This document shows, one piece after another, positions 41,088 through 50,964 of a stretch of DNA of 64,000 bases. Source of the DNA: Flavobacterium sp. GTDB lineage: Bacteria; Bacteroidota; Bacteroidia; Flavobacteriales; Flavobacteriaceae. The DNA lies in contig NZ_PNJW01000007.1 of NCBI RefSeq assembly GCF_013822155.1, positions 1-64,000 of the forward strand, in the 5' to 3' direction. The notes under the pieces were generated by a model, which was given only the letters and a program-made list of their open reading frames with translations, was not told the origin of the DNA and ran no database searches. Each line of letters opens with the position of its first letter. The first letter of the stretch is position 1. Both the position numbers and the translations under genes were made by a program.

Positions 41088-42392
41088 ATGGCTTCTTTTT
41101 TAAATGATTTAGTTAGAGTAGGTTTTTCCAAAGTGGCTATAATCATTTTTGGAGTGGGAACTTCTGTTGCTACTGCTCGGCTACTTACTCCTGAACAAAA
41201 CGGAGTTATTGCAACGCTATTAGTTTATCCTTCTTTATTTATGGTACTGGGTTCTATGGGTATCAGGCAATCTACCACTTATTTTGTTGGAAAAGAAATT
41301 TTCAATATTGATCGGATTAGACAAGCGGTTACTCAAATATGGCTGATAACTTCTTTTATAAGTATGATTATCTGTTTTTTCTTGTTCTACTTTCTTTCTA
41401 AGAACATTCCTGATTATACTTTAGTTTTTGTTTCCATCAGTTGTATTCCTTTTAGTTTGCATAATACGTATTGTTCCGGAATTTTTCTGGGAAAAAATGA
41501 GATTAAAGAATTTAATAAAATTAATTGGATACCAAACTTTGTTACATTTATTGGAACAATATTGCTTATCTATCTGTTCAATCTTGAAATTCTTGGAGCG
41601 ATGTTAGCTTTTCTATGTGGGCATTTAGCTATTTTCATTGCTTTAACAATTAAAGGAGAAAATTTAAAAATCAACAGTTTTCATTTTGAATCAGAAGTAA
41701 TAAAAAAAATGTTGTCTTTAGGGATGGTTTATGCTTCAGCGTTACTGATTATTAGTTTAAATTATAAAATTGACGTTGTTTTATTAGAAAACTTAAGTAC
41801 CTCTTATGAGTTGGGAATTTACTCCAAAGGTGTGAGTATTGTCGAATATTTATGGCAGATTCCCATGTTGTTTAGTTCCATTGTTTTTGCCCGTAGTGCC
41901 GTATCAAAGGATGGAAATGCTTTTTCAGTTAAAGTGGCTCATTTGTTAAGACTTTCATTAATTGCAGTAAGTTTGATTGCAATTTTTTTAATATTATTTT
42001 CCAAACCAATTATATTATTGCTCTATGGAAAACAATTTTTAGACAGTGTTTCAGTTATGCAGGTTTTATTACCGGGAGTGGTATTATTAACCATTTTTAA
42101 GGTAATGAATATGGACTTGGCCGGAAAAGGCAAACCTTGGATAGCCATGAAGTCAATGATTTTACCGTTGTTTCTTAACATAGGTATAAATTTTTATTTC
42201 ATTCCTTTATATGGTTCAGATGGTGCCGCTTTGTCTTCCTTAATTACCTATTCATTAGCTTCTTTTTTCTTTTTACATTTTTACAGTAAAGAAACCGGTA
42301 TTCCTATTAAAACAATTTTGCATTATAAAAAATCTGATTTTGAACCTTTGTGGCAGGTTTGGCATAAAGTATCCTTAAAACTTAAAAAATAA
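41088..42392 (+). CDS. Wzx-type polysaccharide flippase (MATE/RfbX-like)
   Basis: About 12 TM; ATARLLTPEQNGVIATLLVYPSLFMVLGSMGIRQSTTYFVGKE. Confidence 0.88.
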   Translation: MASFLNDLVRVGFSKVAIIIFGVGTSVATARLLTPEQNGVIATLLVYPSLFMVLGSMGIRQSTTYFVGKEIFNIDRIRQAVTQIWLITSFISMIICFFLFYFLSKNIPDYTLVFVSISCIPFSLHNTYCSGIFLGKNEIKEFNKINWIPNFVTFIGTILLIYLFNLEILGAMLAFLCGHLAIFIALTIKGENLKINSFHFESEVIKKMLSLGMVYASALLIISLNYKIDVVLLENLSTSYELGIYSKGVSIVEYLWQIPMLFSSIVFARSAVSKDGNAFSVKVAHLLRLSLIAVSLIAIFLILFSKPIILLLYGKQFLDSVSVMQVLLPGVVLLTIFKVMNMDLAGKGKPWIAMKSMILPLFLNIGINFYFIPLYGSDGAALSSLITYSLASFFFLHFYSKETGIPIKTILHYKKSDFEPLWQVWHKVSLKLKK

Positions 42393-42393
42393 T

Positions 42394-43578
42394 ATGTTTT
42401 TATTTGATAAAGAACGAACCGGCAGAATTCAATCTTCTCATGTTTATGATAATTTACCTCAAGAGATTTGGAAAATTTCATTTAAGCAAGACCCCATTCG
42501 TTGTGCAGAATCGACACCGGTTATTGATGGTAATGGAAACATGTATTTTGGTTCACATAACGGATGTATTTATTGTTTAGATTCAAATGGTTCAGTCAAA
42601 TGGCAGTTTGTTACTGAATATAAAGTGTATTCCAGCCCGTTATTAGTTGAAGATAAATTATACATTGGTTGTAATGCCTCCACTTTGTTGTGTTTAAATT
42701 TAGAAGGCGAATTAGTTTGGCGGTATGACGGTTATTTGGCATTTGCTAAACAGTCTAAATTAAAAAGGTTAGTAATAAACACTTTTAATCATTTATTTTA
42801 TGATTATGAATTTAAAAAATTCATGAAAATAAATACTTGGGTTTCGCCTAATTTAGTAAACGACAAAAAAATAGCTTTTGTTTTTTACGGATTAGGGTTG
42901 GTTTTACTTGATAAAGATTCTGGGCAAGTTGTTTGGCAAAAATCATTAGGGAATCCCGGATATCATTTAGCGGGAGTTGCTGTTGTTGCAGATGAAGGAA
43001 AAGATTTAATTGCCGTTATTGGACAAAATAGCGGTTTACATTTGTTTCAGGAGGATGGAAATTTACGTTGGAAGAAAAAACCTTTTTTCAGGTCTAATGC
43101 CTGGGCAAATCCGTCGATAGATCCTCAAGAAAAATGCATTTATCACACGGAAAGTTTTTTTAATAAAAAAGCAATTTTATATAAAACGGATTTAAACGGA
43201 ACAACTCTTTGGAAAAGAGAATTTCCGTTTGGTTGCCGGGCTTCGGTAGCCATAAGCAGAAAAAATTTCATTGTGTTTTTAGGCTTAAACGGCACGGTTT
43301 ATCTTTTAGATAAAGCTACCGGAAAGGAATTATATTCTTTAGCCATTGCCTCAAAAGACAGGGGATTATGGACTTCGCCGTCGTTGATGGCTAATGACCA
43401 TGTTTTAATTAATACTAAAAAAACAGTTAAGAAAGGATCACTTATTTGTCTTTCTGAAAAAGCTGAACCGGTTTGGGAAATTGAGTATGCCAAAGCATTA
43501 TCAGTGCCTGTGATTGATTCAAATGGTTTTCTTTACTCTGCGACATGGGCAGGAGACTTTTATAAATTTAAAAAATAA
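42394..43578 (+). CDS. PQQ-like beta-propeller repeat protein
   Basis: Repeated blades STPVIDGNGNMYFGSHNGCIYCLDSNGSVKWQF, SSPLLVEDKLYIGCNASTLLCLNLEGELVWRY; no signal peptide seen. Confidence 0.85.
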   Translation: MFLFDKERTGRIQSSHVYDNLPQEIWKISFKQDPIRCAESTPVIDGNGNMYFGSHNGCIYCLDSNGSVKWQFVTEYKVYSSPLLVEDKLYIGCNASTLLCLNLEGELVWRYDGYLAFAKQSKLKRLVINTFNHLFYDYEFKKFMKINTWVSPNLVNDKKIAFVFYGLGLVLLDKDSGQVVWQKSLGNPGYHLAGVAVVADEGKDLIAVIGQNSGLHLFQEDGNLRWKKKPFFRSNAWANPSIDPQEKCIYHTESFFNKKAILYKTDLNGTTLWKREFPFGCRASVAISRKNFIVFLGLNGTVYLLDKATGKELYSLAIASKDRGLWTSPSLMANDHVLINTKKTVKKGSLICLSEKAEPVWEIEYAKALSVPVIDSNGFLYSATWAGDFYKFKK

Positions 43579-43583
43579 TCAGT

Positions 43584-44747
43584 ATGAAAATTGGCATATT
43601 AACCTATCATCATGTTATCAATGACGGGGCGGTTTTACAAACACTTGGTCATGTGTATACTTTAAAAGAGTTATTTCCTGACGCAACCATTGAAGTTATT
43701 GATTATCGACACAAAACCATTGAGAATATTGAAAAAAGAGAAGTTTTTAAAGAATTGATAAAATTAAAAAGAAATGCATTTTCAAAAATAAAAAGATACT
43801 ACAACTTTAAAAAATTTGTTACTGAACTTTTGCCTTTAACTAAAGAAAAATTGATTTCAGACAACTTAGAAGAAGCTACGGAGTTTATAAACAAACAAAA
43901 TTACGATTATGTAATTGTTGGGAGTGATGAAGTTTGGAAGATATTAAACAGAAAATATGCCAGACAATTTCCAAATATCTATTGGTTACCAGAAGGTATT
44001 AAAGCCAAAAGAATAGCATCTGCTGCTTCAGCTAATGGTTCAAATCCAAAATTACTTCTAAACGACAAATTTAAAAATCAAGCAAAAAAAATTGTCAATA
44101 ATTTTCATGCCATAGCTGTTAGAGATCAGTATACTTTTAATTTGATTAAAAGTCTAGATGTTGACGCACCACTTTATCAAGTGCCAGACCCAACTTTTGG
44201 AGTGGATTGGCAAGCCAATGGAGTGAAAGAAAAGTTAGAAAAAGTTGGTGTTGATTTTAATCGGAAACGGTTTGCTTTAAATTTGAGTTCAAACAATGTT
44301 GAATTTGCAAAAGCTTCTGAACAAATTTCCCATTATGCCAAACAAAATAATATTCAACTAGTTGGAATTGGTCAGTATAACAAATTCTGTGAAATTAACT
44401 TTTCTGATATATTAAATTCCTTAGAATGGGCGACTTGTTATCAATATTTTGATTTTTGTGTAACCGACCGTTTCCATTCTACTATTTTCAGTATTAAAAA
44501 TAAAGTTCCTTTTTTAGTAATTGAATCAGAAAAAAAGTATCCAACCGAACATAAGGGAAAAATTGTAGATTTATTATCAAAAATGGATAAGTTACACTAT
44601 CATCGATTTTATAATGACTCTACTGATTTTAAGGAACTTATAGCGAATTTGATTGAATCTTATAAAAAAGATGATTTTGATTCCGTTATTGTAAATTTTA
44701 AAAGTCAATTCAGAACTCATTTATTAAATGCGATAAATATAAATTGA
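43584..44747 (+). CDS. Polysaccharide pyruvyl transferase family protein
   Basis: MKIGILTYHHVINDGAVLQTLG...YDYVIVGSDEVW...AVRDQYTFNLI...VTDRFHSTIFSI. Confidence 0.88.
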   Translation: MKIGILTYHHVINDGAVLQTLGHVYTLKELFPDATIEVIDYRHKTIENIEKREVFKELIKLKRNAFSKIKRYYNFKKFVTELLPLTKEKLISDNLEEATEFINKQNYDYVIVGSDEVWKILNRKYARQFPNIYWLPEGIKAKRIASAASANGSNPKLLLNDKFKNQAKKIVNNFHAIAVRDQYTFNLIKSLDVDAPLYQVPDPTFGVDWQANGVKEKLEKVGVDFNRKRFALNLSSNNVEFAKASEQISHYAKQNNIQLVGIGQYNKFCEINFSDILNSLEWATCYQYFDFCVTDRFHSTIFSIKNKVPFLVIESEKKYPTEHKGKIVDLLSKMDKLHYHRFYNDSTDFKELIANLIESYKKDDFDSVIVNFKSQFRTHLLNAININ

Positions 44748-45895
44748 AAAAAATAGTTTACATATTAGATACTTTTGAAACCGGTGGAGCCGAAAAAAGT
44801 TTATTGGACATTGCCATTCAAAACAAAGCGGCAACGTCTTATTTTATAACGATTTATCGGGGTAATCAATTGGCTGAATTAGCAGCTAAAAATGGTATTA
44901 CTGTTTTTCAACTTAATAACGATGAAAAGTATGGTTTTTCAAAAGCGGTACAACAACTTATTCCAATCATCAAAGAAATTCAGCCTGATATCATCCATTC
45001 TACTTTATTTCGGGCCGATATCATCGCCAGAAAGCTAAAGAAGCACTTTACTATTCCATTAATTTCCAGCTTGGTCAACAATTCCTATATTGAAGAGCGT
45101 TATTCCAAACTAACTACTTTAGGCAAATTAAAACTTTATGGTATTCAACAGCTGGATGCTTTTACGGCGAAGCATGTTGATTTATTTATCTCTAATTCAG
45201 AAACAATCAAAACGTCTAATGCCAAGCATTTACATCTTAATCCGGAAAAAATTAAGGTTATTTTCAGAGGAAGAGATTTTGATAAGTTTCAACATAGTAA
45301 CGAAGAACGGATTCATCAACTTAAAAAAGAGTTGGGCATTCGTGATAATGACCAAGTTTTAGTAAACGTCAGTCGTTTATTAGAACGAAAAGGGCAACTC
45401 GATTTATTGGACGCTTTTAAGAACCTTTTACAAAAGCAACCCCAATTAAAATTGCTGATAGCCGGAGAAGGAGGTTATCGAAAAAATTTGGAAGCTAAGA
45501 TAGCGGCTTATCAATTACAGGACAACGTTCAACTTTTAGGGAATCGAAATGATATTCCCGATTTACTTCGTTTGGCTACTGTTTTTGTTTTTCCTACCCA
45601 TTATGAAGGATTACCCGGAGCTTTAATTGAAGCTATGATGGCCAAAAAAATTATTGTTTGTTCGGATATTTCAGAAAATAAAGAATGTGTTACTTCAAAA
45701 GAAGCCGTTTTTTTTAAAAAAGGAGATGTATCTGATTTAGAAAATAAGTTGGAACAGGTTTTATCTAATCAAGCCCTTTATATTGACTTAGCTCAACATG
45801 CTCAACAAGTGGCCTATGACAAATTCAGTATTGAAAGTATTGTTAAGCAGTATAATCAAACTTATGAAAGTTTAATTCGTTTTAACAAATCATGA
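44744..45895 (+). CDS. GT4 glycosyltransferase (TTG start)
   Basis: VYILDTFETGGAEKSLLDIA...VNVSRLLERKGQLDLLDAF...PTHYEGLPGALIEAMMA. Confidence 0.92.
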   Translation: MKKIVYILDTFETGGAEKSLLDIAIQNKAATSYFITIYRGNQLAELAAKNGITVFQLNNDEKYGFSKAVQQLIPIIKEIQPDIIHSTLFRADIIARKLKKHFTIPLISSLVNNSYIEERYSKLTTLGKLKLYGIQQLDAFTAKHVDLFISNSETIKTSNAKHLHLNPEKIKVIFRGRDFDKFQHSNEERIHQLKKELGIRDNDQVLVNVSRLLERKGQLDLLDAFKNLLQKQPQLKLLIAGEGGYRKNLEAKIAAYQLQDNVQLLGNRNDIPDLLRLATVFVFPTHYEGLPGALIEAMMAKKIIVCSDISENKECVTSKEAVFFKKGDVSDLENKLEQVLSNQALYIDLAQHAQQVAYDKFSIESIVKQYNQTYESLIRFNKS

Positions 45896-46983
45896 TAATT
45901 TTTCAACTTATTCAAAAACCACAACTTCGCGGGGCCGAGATGTTTGCGGCTCAACTTTCGCAAGAGTTGGAAAAAAGCGGACACACCGTTTTTTTGATTG
46001 CTCTTTTTCCCGGTGAATCGGTTTTGCCTTTTTCGGGGACTTTACTTCCATTGAATCGCCCTATAGCTAAACGATGGACAGATTTTGAAGGTTGGAAGCA
46101 GTTCGCTATTTTAATTGAGCAACATCAACCGGATGTGATTCAATGCAATGCCGGTGATACGTTGAAATTTGCGGTTTTGTCTAAGCTTTTGCACCGTTGG
46201 AAAACCCCTTTGGTTGCTCGAAATGCCAGTATGGTCAGTTCTTATATTCACCATCCGGTTACCAAATGGATTAACGGTTTTTTTTATAAAAATACGCAGG
46301 CTATTATCTCGGTTTCTCAACTTTCGGCTATTGATATCAATGAATTATTTCCGGAAACAAAAAGCAAAACAACCGTTATTCCTATCGGGGTTCAATTTCA
46401 GGATAGTAAACCCGTTCAGTGGAAAAATGAAGGTAAAGCGAGTATAAACCTCATTCACGTTGGCGGTTTTACGTTTGAGAAAAACCATACGGGTTTACTG
46501 TCTATTTTTCAAAAATTCTTAGCGGCAAATCCGGAGGCTCATTTGCATTTATTGGGTGATGGTCCGTTGAGAGGTTCTGTTGAAGCACTGGTACAACAAA
46601 ATAACCTAATTGATTTTGTTACTTTTTACGGGTTTGTGCCAAATGTAATTGATTATATTCACCATGCCGATGTTTTGGTTTTGCCGAGTGTTATTGAAGG
46701 ATTGCCCGGCGTGATTTTAGAAGCTTTTTATGCTCAAACACCTGTGGTTGCCTATAATGTGGGAGGCGTTTCGGAAGTGTTGCAAAATAACGAAACGGGC
46801 TATTTGATTGAAAAAGGGGATGAAGAATCTTTTGTTTCGGCTATACGGAAGGCCATCGATCCTGTTGACTCGGTTGAAATGGTTAAAAAGGGACACCAAC
46901 TCGTTGTACAAAAATTTAATAATACCTACCTTGCCAAGCAGTTTGAAAAAACCTATTTAATGTTAACCAATGACAAAAATTAA
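45892..46983 (+). CDS. GT4 glycosyltransferase
   Basis: QKPQLRGAEMFAAQLSQEL...LLGDGPLRGSVEAL...LPSVIEGLPGVILEAFYAQ; ATGA overlap with the upstream gene. Confidence 0.92.
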   Translation: MIIFQLIQKPQLRGAEMFAAQLSQELEKSGHTVFLIALFPGESVLPFSGTLLPLNRPIAKRWTDFEGWKQFAILIEQHQPDVIQCNAGDTLKFAVLSKLLHRWKTPLVARNASMVSSYIHHPVTKWINGFFYKNTQAIISVSQLSAIDINELFPETKSKTTVIPIGVQFQDSKPVQWKNEGKASINLIHVGGFTFEKNHTGLLSIFQKFLAANPEAHLHLLGDGPLRGSVEALVQQNNLIDFVTFYGFVPNVIDYIHHADVLVLPSVIEGLPGVILEAFYAQTPVVAYNVGGVSEVLQNNETGYLIEKGDEESFVSAIRKAIDPVDSVEMVKKGHQLVVQKFNNTYLAKQFEKTYLMLTNDKN

Positions 46984-48088
46984 AGTTTTACATATTATCA
47001 AATCATTGGGACGAGGGGGAGCAGAAATGTTGCTGCCGGAAACACTCAAAATGCATGATAAAACGGCTTTTGAGTTTCATTATATTTATTTTCTTCCGCA
47101 GAAAAATCAGATGGAAAAAGCCATTTTGGAAGCCGGCGGAAAGGTTACTTGTTTTCCGGCTAAAAATAATCTTTCACTAGTATTACAATATCCTAAAATC
47201 AGTACTTATTGTAAAGAGAATAAAATTCAACTTATTCATGCACATCTGCCTTGGGCTGGAGTGGTGGCCAGAATTGTTGGCAGACTCACTAAACTACCGG
47301 TTCTTTATACCGAACATAATAATTTTGATCGGTATCATTTTTTAACTAAAGCGGTAAGTACAATAACTTATAAATACCAGACAAAAGTATTAGCCGTTTC
47401 AGAGGATGCCAAAACAGCCTTAGAAAAAAGAAATTTGTTTCATGATATAGTGTATGTTCCTAATGGCGTTAATACTTCCTTTTTTTTTAGAGAGAACAAG
47501 TTTAAAGCGATAGAAGAAGTGGACAACTTCAAAGAAAATAATAGTATTATTGGAACTGTTGCGGTCTTTAGAAAACAAAAACGATTAGCTATTTTTATAG
47601 AAGTGGCTCTTTTGGCTCAACAGAAAAATTTACCCTTCAAATTTTTGATGGTAGGAGATGGCCCTGAAATGGAGTCTATCAAAAATTTGATTGACCAATA
47701 TAAACTTACGAATGTTTACTTAGCCGGGCTTCAGGATCAACCGGCAAACTACATGCAATACATGGATGTTTTTCTTATTACGAGTGATTTTGAAGGGTTG
47801 CCTGTAGCTTTATTAGAAGCCATGAGCATGCAAATTGTTCCTTTTTGTACACCCGTTGGTGGAATTCCTACGATTATAAAAGACAATCAAAATGGTGTTT
47901 TATTAAAAAGTCAGGATCCGGCAGAAATACTGGATCAATTAGAAAATAAAATTGTAAAGGAAAAGGAAAATTTTATATCAATGAAAAACCAAGCAAGAGC
48001 TACGATACTTGCTGAGTACAGTATACAAAGGATGGTGATTCAATTAGAAACTATATATGCAGAAGTGCTGAATGATGAAATCAACTAG
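46970..48088 (+). CDS. GT4 glycosyltransferase (copy 1 of the duplicated cassette)
   Basis: VLHIIKSLGRGGAEMLLPET...HAHLPWAGVVARIVGRLTKLPVLYTEHN...DFEGLPVALLEAMSM. Confidence 0.92.
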   Translation: MTKIKVLHIIKSLGRGGAEMLLPETLKMHDKTAFEFHYIYFLPQKNQMEKAILEAGGKVTCFPAKNNLSLVLQYPKISTYCKENKIQLIHAHLPWAGVVARIVGRLTKLPVLYTEHNNFDRYHFLTKAVSTITYKYQTKVLAVSEDAKTALEKRNLFHDIVYVPNGVNTSFFFRENKFKAIEEVDNFKENNSIIGTVAVFRKQKRLAIFIEVALLAQQKNLPFKFLMVGDGPEMESIKNLIDQYKLTNVYLAGLQDQPANYMQYMDVFLITSDFEGLPVALLEAMSMQIVPFCTPVGGIPTIIKDNQNGVLLKSQDPAEILDQLENKIVKEKENFISMKNQARATILAEYSIQRMVIQLETIYAEVLNDEIN

Positions 48089-49004
48089 TTTTATATATCA
48101 ATTCGCAAAGCCAACAGATGTTGAGCAAATTGTAACACTATTTAAACTTTGTTTAGGTATAGAAGGTGGTGCACCTACCTTGGCTTTTTGGAATTGGAAA
48201 CATAATGAAAATCCTGCAGGGGTATCGCCTGTTATTTTGGCTTGGGATCAAGATAAACTTATCGGTATTAGAGCGTTTATGTGTTTTAAGTTTATAAAAA
48301 ATAATGAATCGTATGTTGGATATAGACCTGTAGACACAGCAACCCACCCGGATTATCAAGGAAAAGGAATATTTAAAAATTTGACGTTGACTTTACTGGA
48401 AGAGTTAAAGAAGAAAGAAGAAAATGCTTTTGTCTTCAACACGCCAAATTCTAAGTCAAAACCGGGCTATTTGAAAATGGGTTGGATAGAATGGGGCAAA
48501 CCTTTTCTTCAACTGATGCCTACCTTCTCTATTTTAGGGAATAGTTTTAAAAAAGACCAAGAGCGATTATTAAATTATGATTTTTCGACAATATCCAAAC
48601 CTGAATCCAATCATTTAGCAGTATATAAGGATGCGGAATATTTAGCTTGGCGTTATCAAAAAATAAGCTTGCAACAGTATGGAATGAAAATAATGGACGT
48701 AAATAATACACAATATACGATCATTTACAGACAGAAAAAGATTAAATTTTTGAATGAATTCAGAATATGTGATGTGCTAAAAAACAATACAATTTGTACT
48801 GAAATCTCAACTATTATTTTGTTTAAATTGTTTTTCTCCTTTGGTTTTGGAGTGCTCTCTTTTATCAATAAAAAAACATTTTGGTTTACTATAAAACTTA
48901 ACAACAAAGCCCCAATGATAACGTATAGAAAAATCAAAGAGGAGGATGCTATGCTGCTTTTCAATAAAGTTGATTTTAGTATTGGGGAATTAGAACTTTT
49001 TTAA
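48072..49004 (+). CDS. GNAT-family acetyltransferase (copy 1)
   Basis: YRPVDTATHPDYQGKGIFKNLTLTLLEEL...NTPNSKSKPGYLKMGWIEWG. Confidence 0.85.
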   Translation: MMKSTSFIYQFAKPTDVEQIVTLFKLCLGIEGGAPTLAFWNWKHNENPAGVSPVILAWDQDKLIGIRAFMCFKFIKNNESYVGYRPVDTATHPDYQGKGIFKNLTLTLLEELKKKEENAFVFNTPNSKSKPGYLKMGWIEWGKPFLQLMPTFSILGNSFKKDQERLLNYDFSTISKPESNHLAVYKDAEYLAWRYQKISLQQYGMKIMDVNNTQYTIIYRQKKIKFLNEFRICDVLKNNTICTEISTIILFKLFFSFGFGVLSFINKKTFWFTIKLNNKAPMITYRKIKEEDAMLLFNKVDFSIGELELF

Positions 49005-49006
49005 TT

Positions 49007-50842
49007 ATGTGTGGAATATTTGGTTGTATAGGTGAAGTTTCAGATGCTCGTAAAGGAGCAATCTCTCAAAGTCTTTTTCATAGAGGCCCTGATAAACAGG
49101 CATTTGCTACGGTCAATGGGTTTACGCTGTTTCACAGTAGGCTCAGTATTATTGATAGTTCGGGGGGTAATCAACCTTTTTTAACAGACACCGTTGCTTT
49201 GGTTTTTAATGGGGAAATTTATAACTATAAAGAACTAATTAAAACACATCAGTTACAGGTTAGTTCAAAGTCTGATACGGAAGTAATAATCCGTTTATAT
49301 GAAAAACTAGGCAAAGATTCTTTTCAATTTTTGGATGGTATGTTTGCCTTTTGTTTACTTGATTTAAAAACAAATGACGTTTTTTTAGTTCGGGATAGAG
49401 CGGGTAAAAAACCACTTTATTACACACAGGGAGATAATTTTATGTTTTCAAGTGAGATGAAAGCATTTTTCGCTGCAGGTTTTAAAACCGGCATTCATAC
49501 TGAAAACCTAAAAATGCATTTACAAAAAGGTTTTGTTGCCGGAGAACCTACCATTTATGATGCAATTTACGAAGTTTTACCGGGCCACTTTTACCATTTT
49601 TCACCCGATGGGAATGTACGTTCTAAAGTGCAATATTGGTCATACCAGGCGGTGTTAAAAAACACTAAACTTGTATCAAATGAACAAGAGGGTTTATCAC
49701 TGTTAGATTCAAAGCTTCATGCTGCCGTTGAAAAAAGAATGTTAGCGAGTGATTTGGAAGTTGGTGCTTTTTTAAGTGGTGGCATTGATAGTTCGTTAGT
49801 CTGTTCGCATGCTGTAAAAATCAACCCAGCTTTAAGAACATTTACTGTGCAAACCGGTGATGGGTTTGACGAATCTACTATTGCATCTGCCATTGCAAAA
49901 CAATTAAAAACAAATCATACGGTATTGAAAATTGACGCTTCAAATTTAAAAAATGATTATGTCAAAATTTTATGTGCCTATGATGAGCCAATTATTGATG
50001 AGAGTATAATCCCTTCTTATTATGTGGCTCAAGAAGCAAAAAAACACGTTACTGTTATTTTGAATGGAGATGGAGGTGATGAAGTTATGGGAGGATACAG
50101 AAGGCATTTATTGTATAAGCATTATCATGCTTTACAAATGTTACACTATCCGATTTCTTTACTTCAAAAAATGTTTCCTTCAACAGACGATAAAATGAGT
50201 TGGAAAAATTATATCAAACGATTACACTCTTTTGCAACCTTGGATGAATCTCAAAAATATTTTTCTGCCACAACAGATTTATTTTATGATGCACCGGGTT
50301 TTAGAGAGCCGGTTGATTTGTATTGGAACCAAATTGTTGAAGAATCAAGCGATTTAAACACAAGCTTAGACAAAATATTATACCTTGATTTCATGGGTAT
50401 TTTGCCTAAAATATTACTAAAAAAGATAGACATATCTACAATGCAACATGCCATTGAGGGAAGGTCTCCTTTTTTAGATACTAATTTTATAGAAGCAACA
50501 GCCGCAATTCCTCAACATTTAAAAATAAAGGGTATTACGTCAAAATACTTATTGCGTAAATTAGTTCAGCAAAAAATACCCGGAGATTTTCATAAGTTAC
50601 CCAAACGAGGTTTTGAGATTTCAGTTCAAAAATTGCTGGAAACTGATTTAAAAGAAATGGCAACTGATTTATTGCATAGTCAGTCTCCTTTTTATAAAGA
50701 ATTACTAGACGAACAATACATAAAAAAGTATTATTTAAAAGCAAATTCTAAAGTAGATGAAGTAAAACGCTACAAAGGAATTTTTGCATTATTGAATTTA
50801 GAAATTTGGCATCAAAATTTAAATCTAACCCAAAAATATTAA
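49007..50842 (+). CDS. Asparagine synthase (glutamine-hydrolysing)-family amidotransferase
   Basis: MCGIFGCIGEV...HRGPDKQ...HSRLSIIDSSGGNQPF...GAFLSGGIDSSLVCSHA...LNGDGGDEVMGGYRRH. Confidence 0.93.
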   Translation: MCGIFGCIGEVSDARKGAISQSLFHRGPDKQAFATVNGFTLFHSRLSIIDSSGGNQPFLTDTVALVFNGEIYNYKELIKTHQLQVSSKSDTEVIIRLYEKLGKDSFQFLDGMFAFCLLDLKTNDVFLVRDRAGKKPLYYTQGDNFMFSSEMKAFFAAGFKTGIHTENLKMHLQKGFVAGEPTIYDAIYEVLPGHFYHFSPDGNVRSKVQYWSYQAVLKNTKLVSNEQEGLSLLDSKLHAAVEKRMLASDLEVGAFLSGGIDSSLVCSHAVKINPALRTFTVQTGDGFDESTIASAIAKQLKTNHTVLKIDASNLKNDYVKILCAYDEPIIDESIIPSYYVAQEAKKHVTVILNGDGGDEVMGGYRRHLLYKHYHALQMLHYPISLLQKMFPSTDDKMSWKNYIKRLHSFATLDESQKYFSATTDLFYDAPGFREPVDLYWNQIVEESSDLNTSLDKILYLDFMGILPKILLKKIDISTMQHAIEGRSPFLDTNFIEATAAIPQHLKIKGITSKYLLRKLVQQKIPGDFHKLPKRGFEISVQKLLETDLKEMATDLLHSQSPFYKELLDEQYIKKYYLKANSKVDEVKRYKGIFALLNLEIWHQNLNLTQKY

Positions 50843-50873
50843 TTAGTAGTTTTTAAACATCAAAAGTGAATGT

Positions 50874-50909
50874 CTTTTGTTAAAAAGTTACACATCTTTT
50901 GTTCAAAAG
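50874..50909. repeat. Paired near-palindromes in the intergenic region upstream of the second GT4 cassette
   Basis: CTTTTGTTAAAAAG (50874-50887) and CTTTTGTTCAAAAG (50896-50909), start-to-start spacing 22 bp. Confidence 0.6.
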
Positions 50910-50964
50910 CTATACATTAACTAACTTGCAAAACTGACAATTAATAACAGTCAAATCGATTTTA

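Noticed and set aside
45138-46447. Plus-strand out-of-frame ORFs 45138..45362 and 46169..46447 within GT4 genes
   Set aside because: Overlap strongly supported GT4 coding frames and show no family features.
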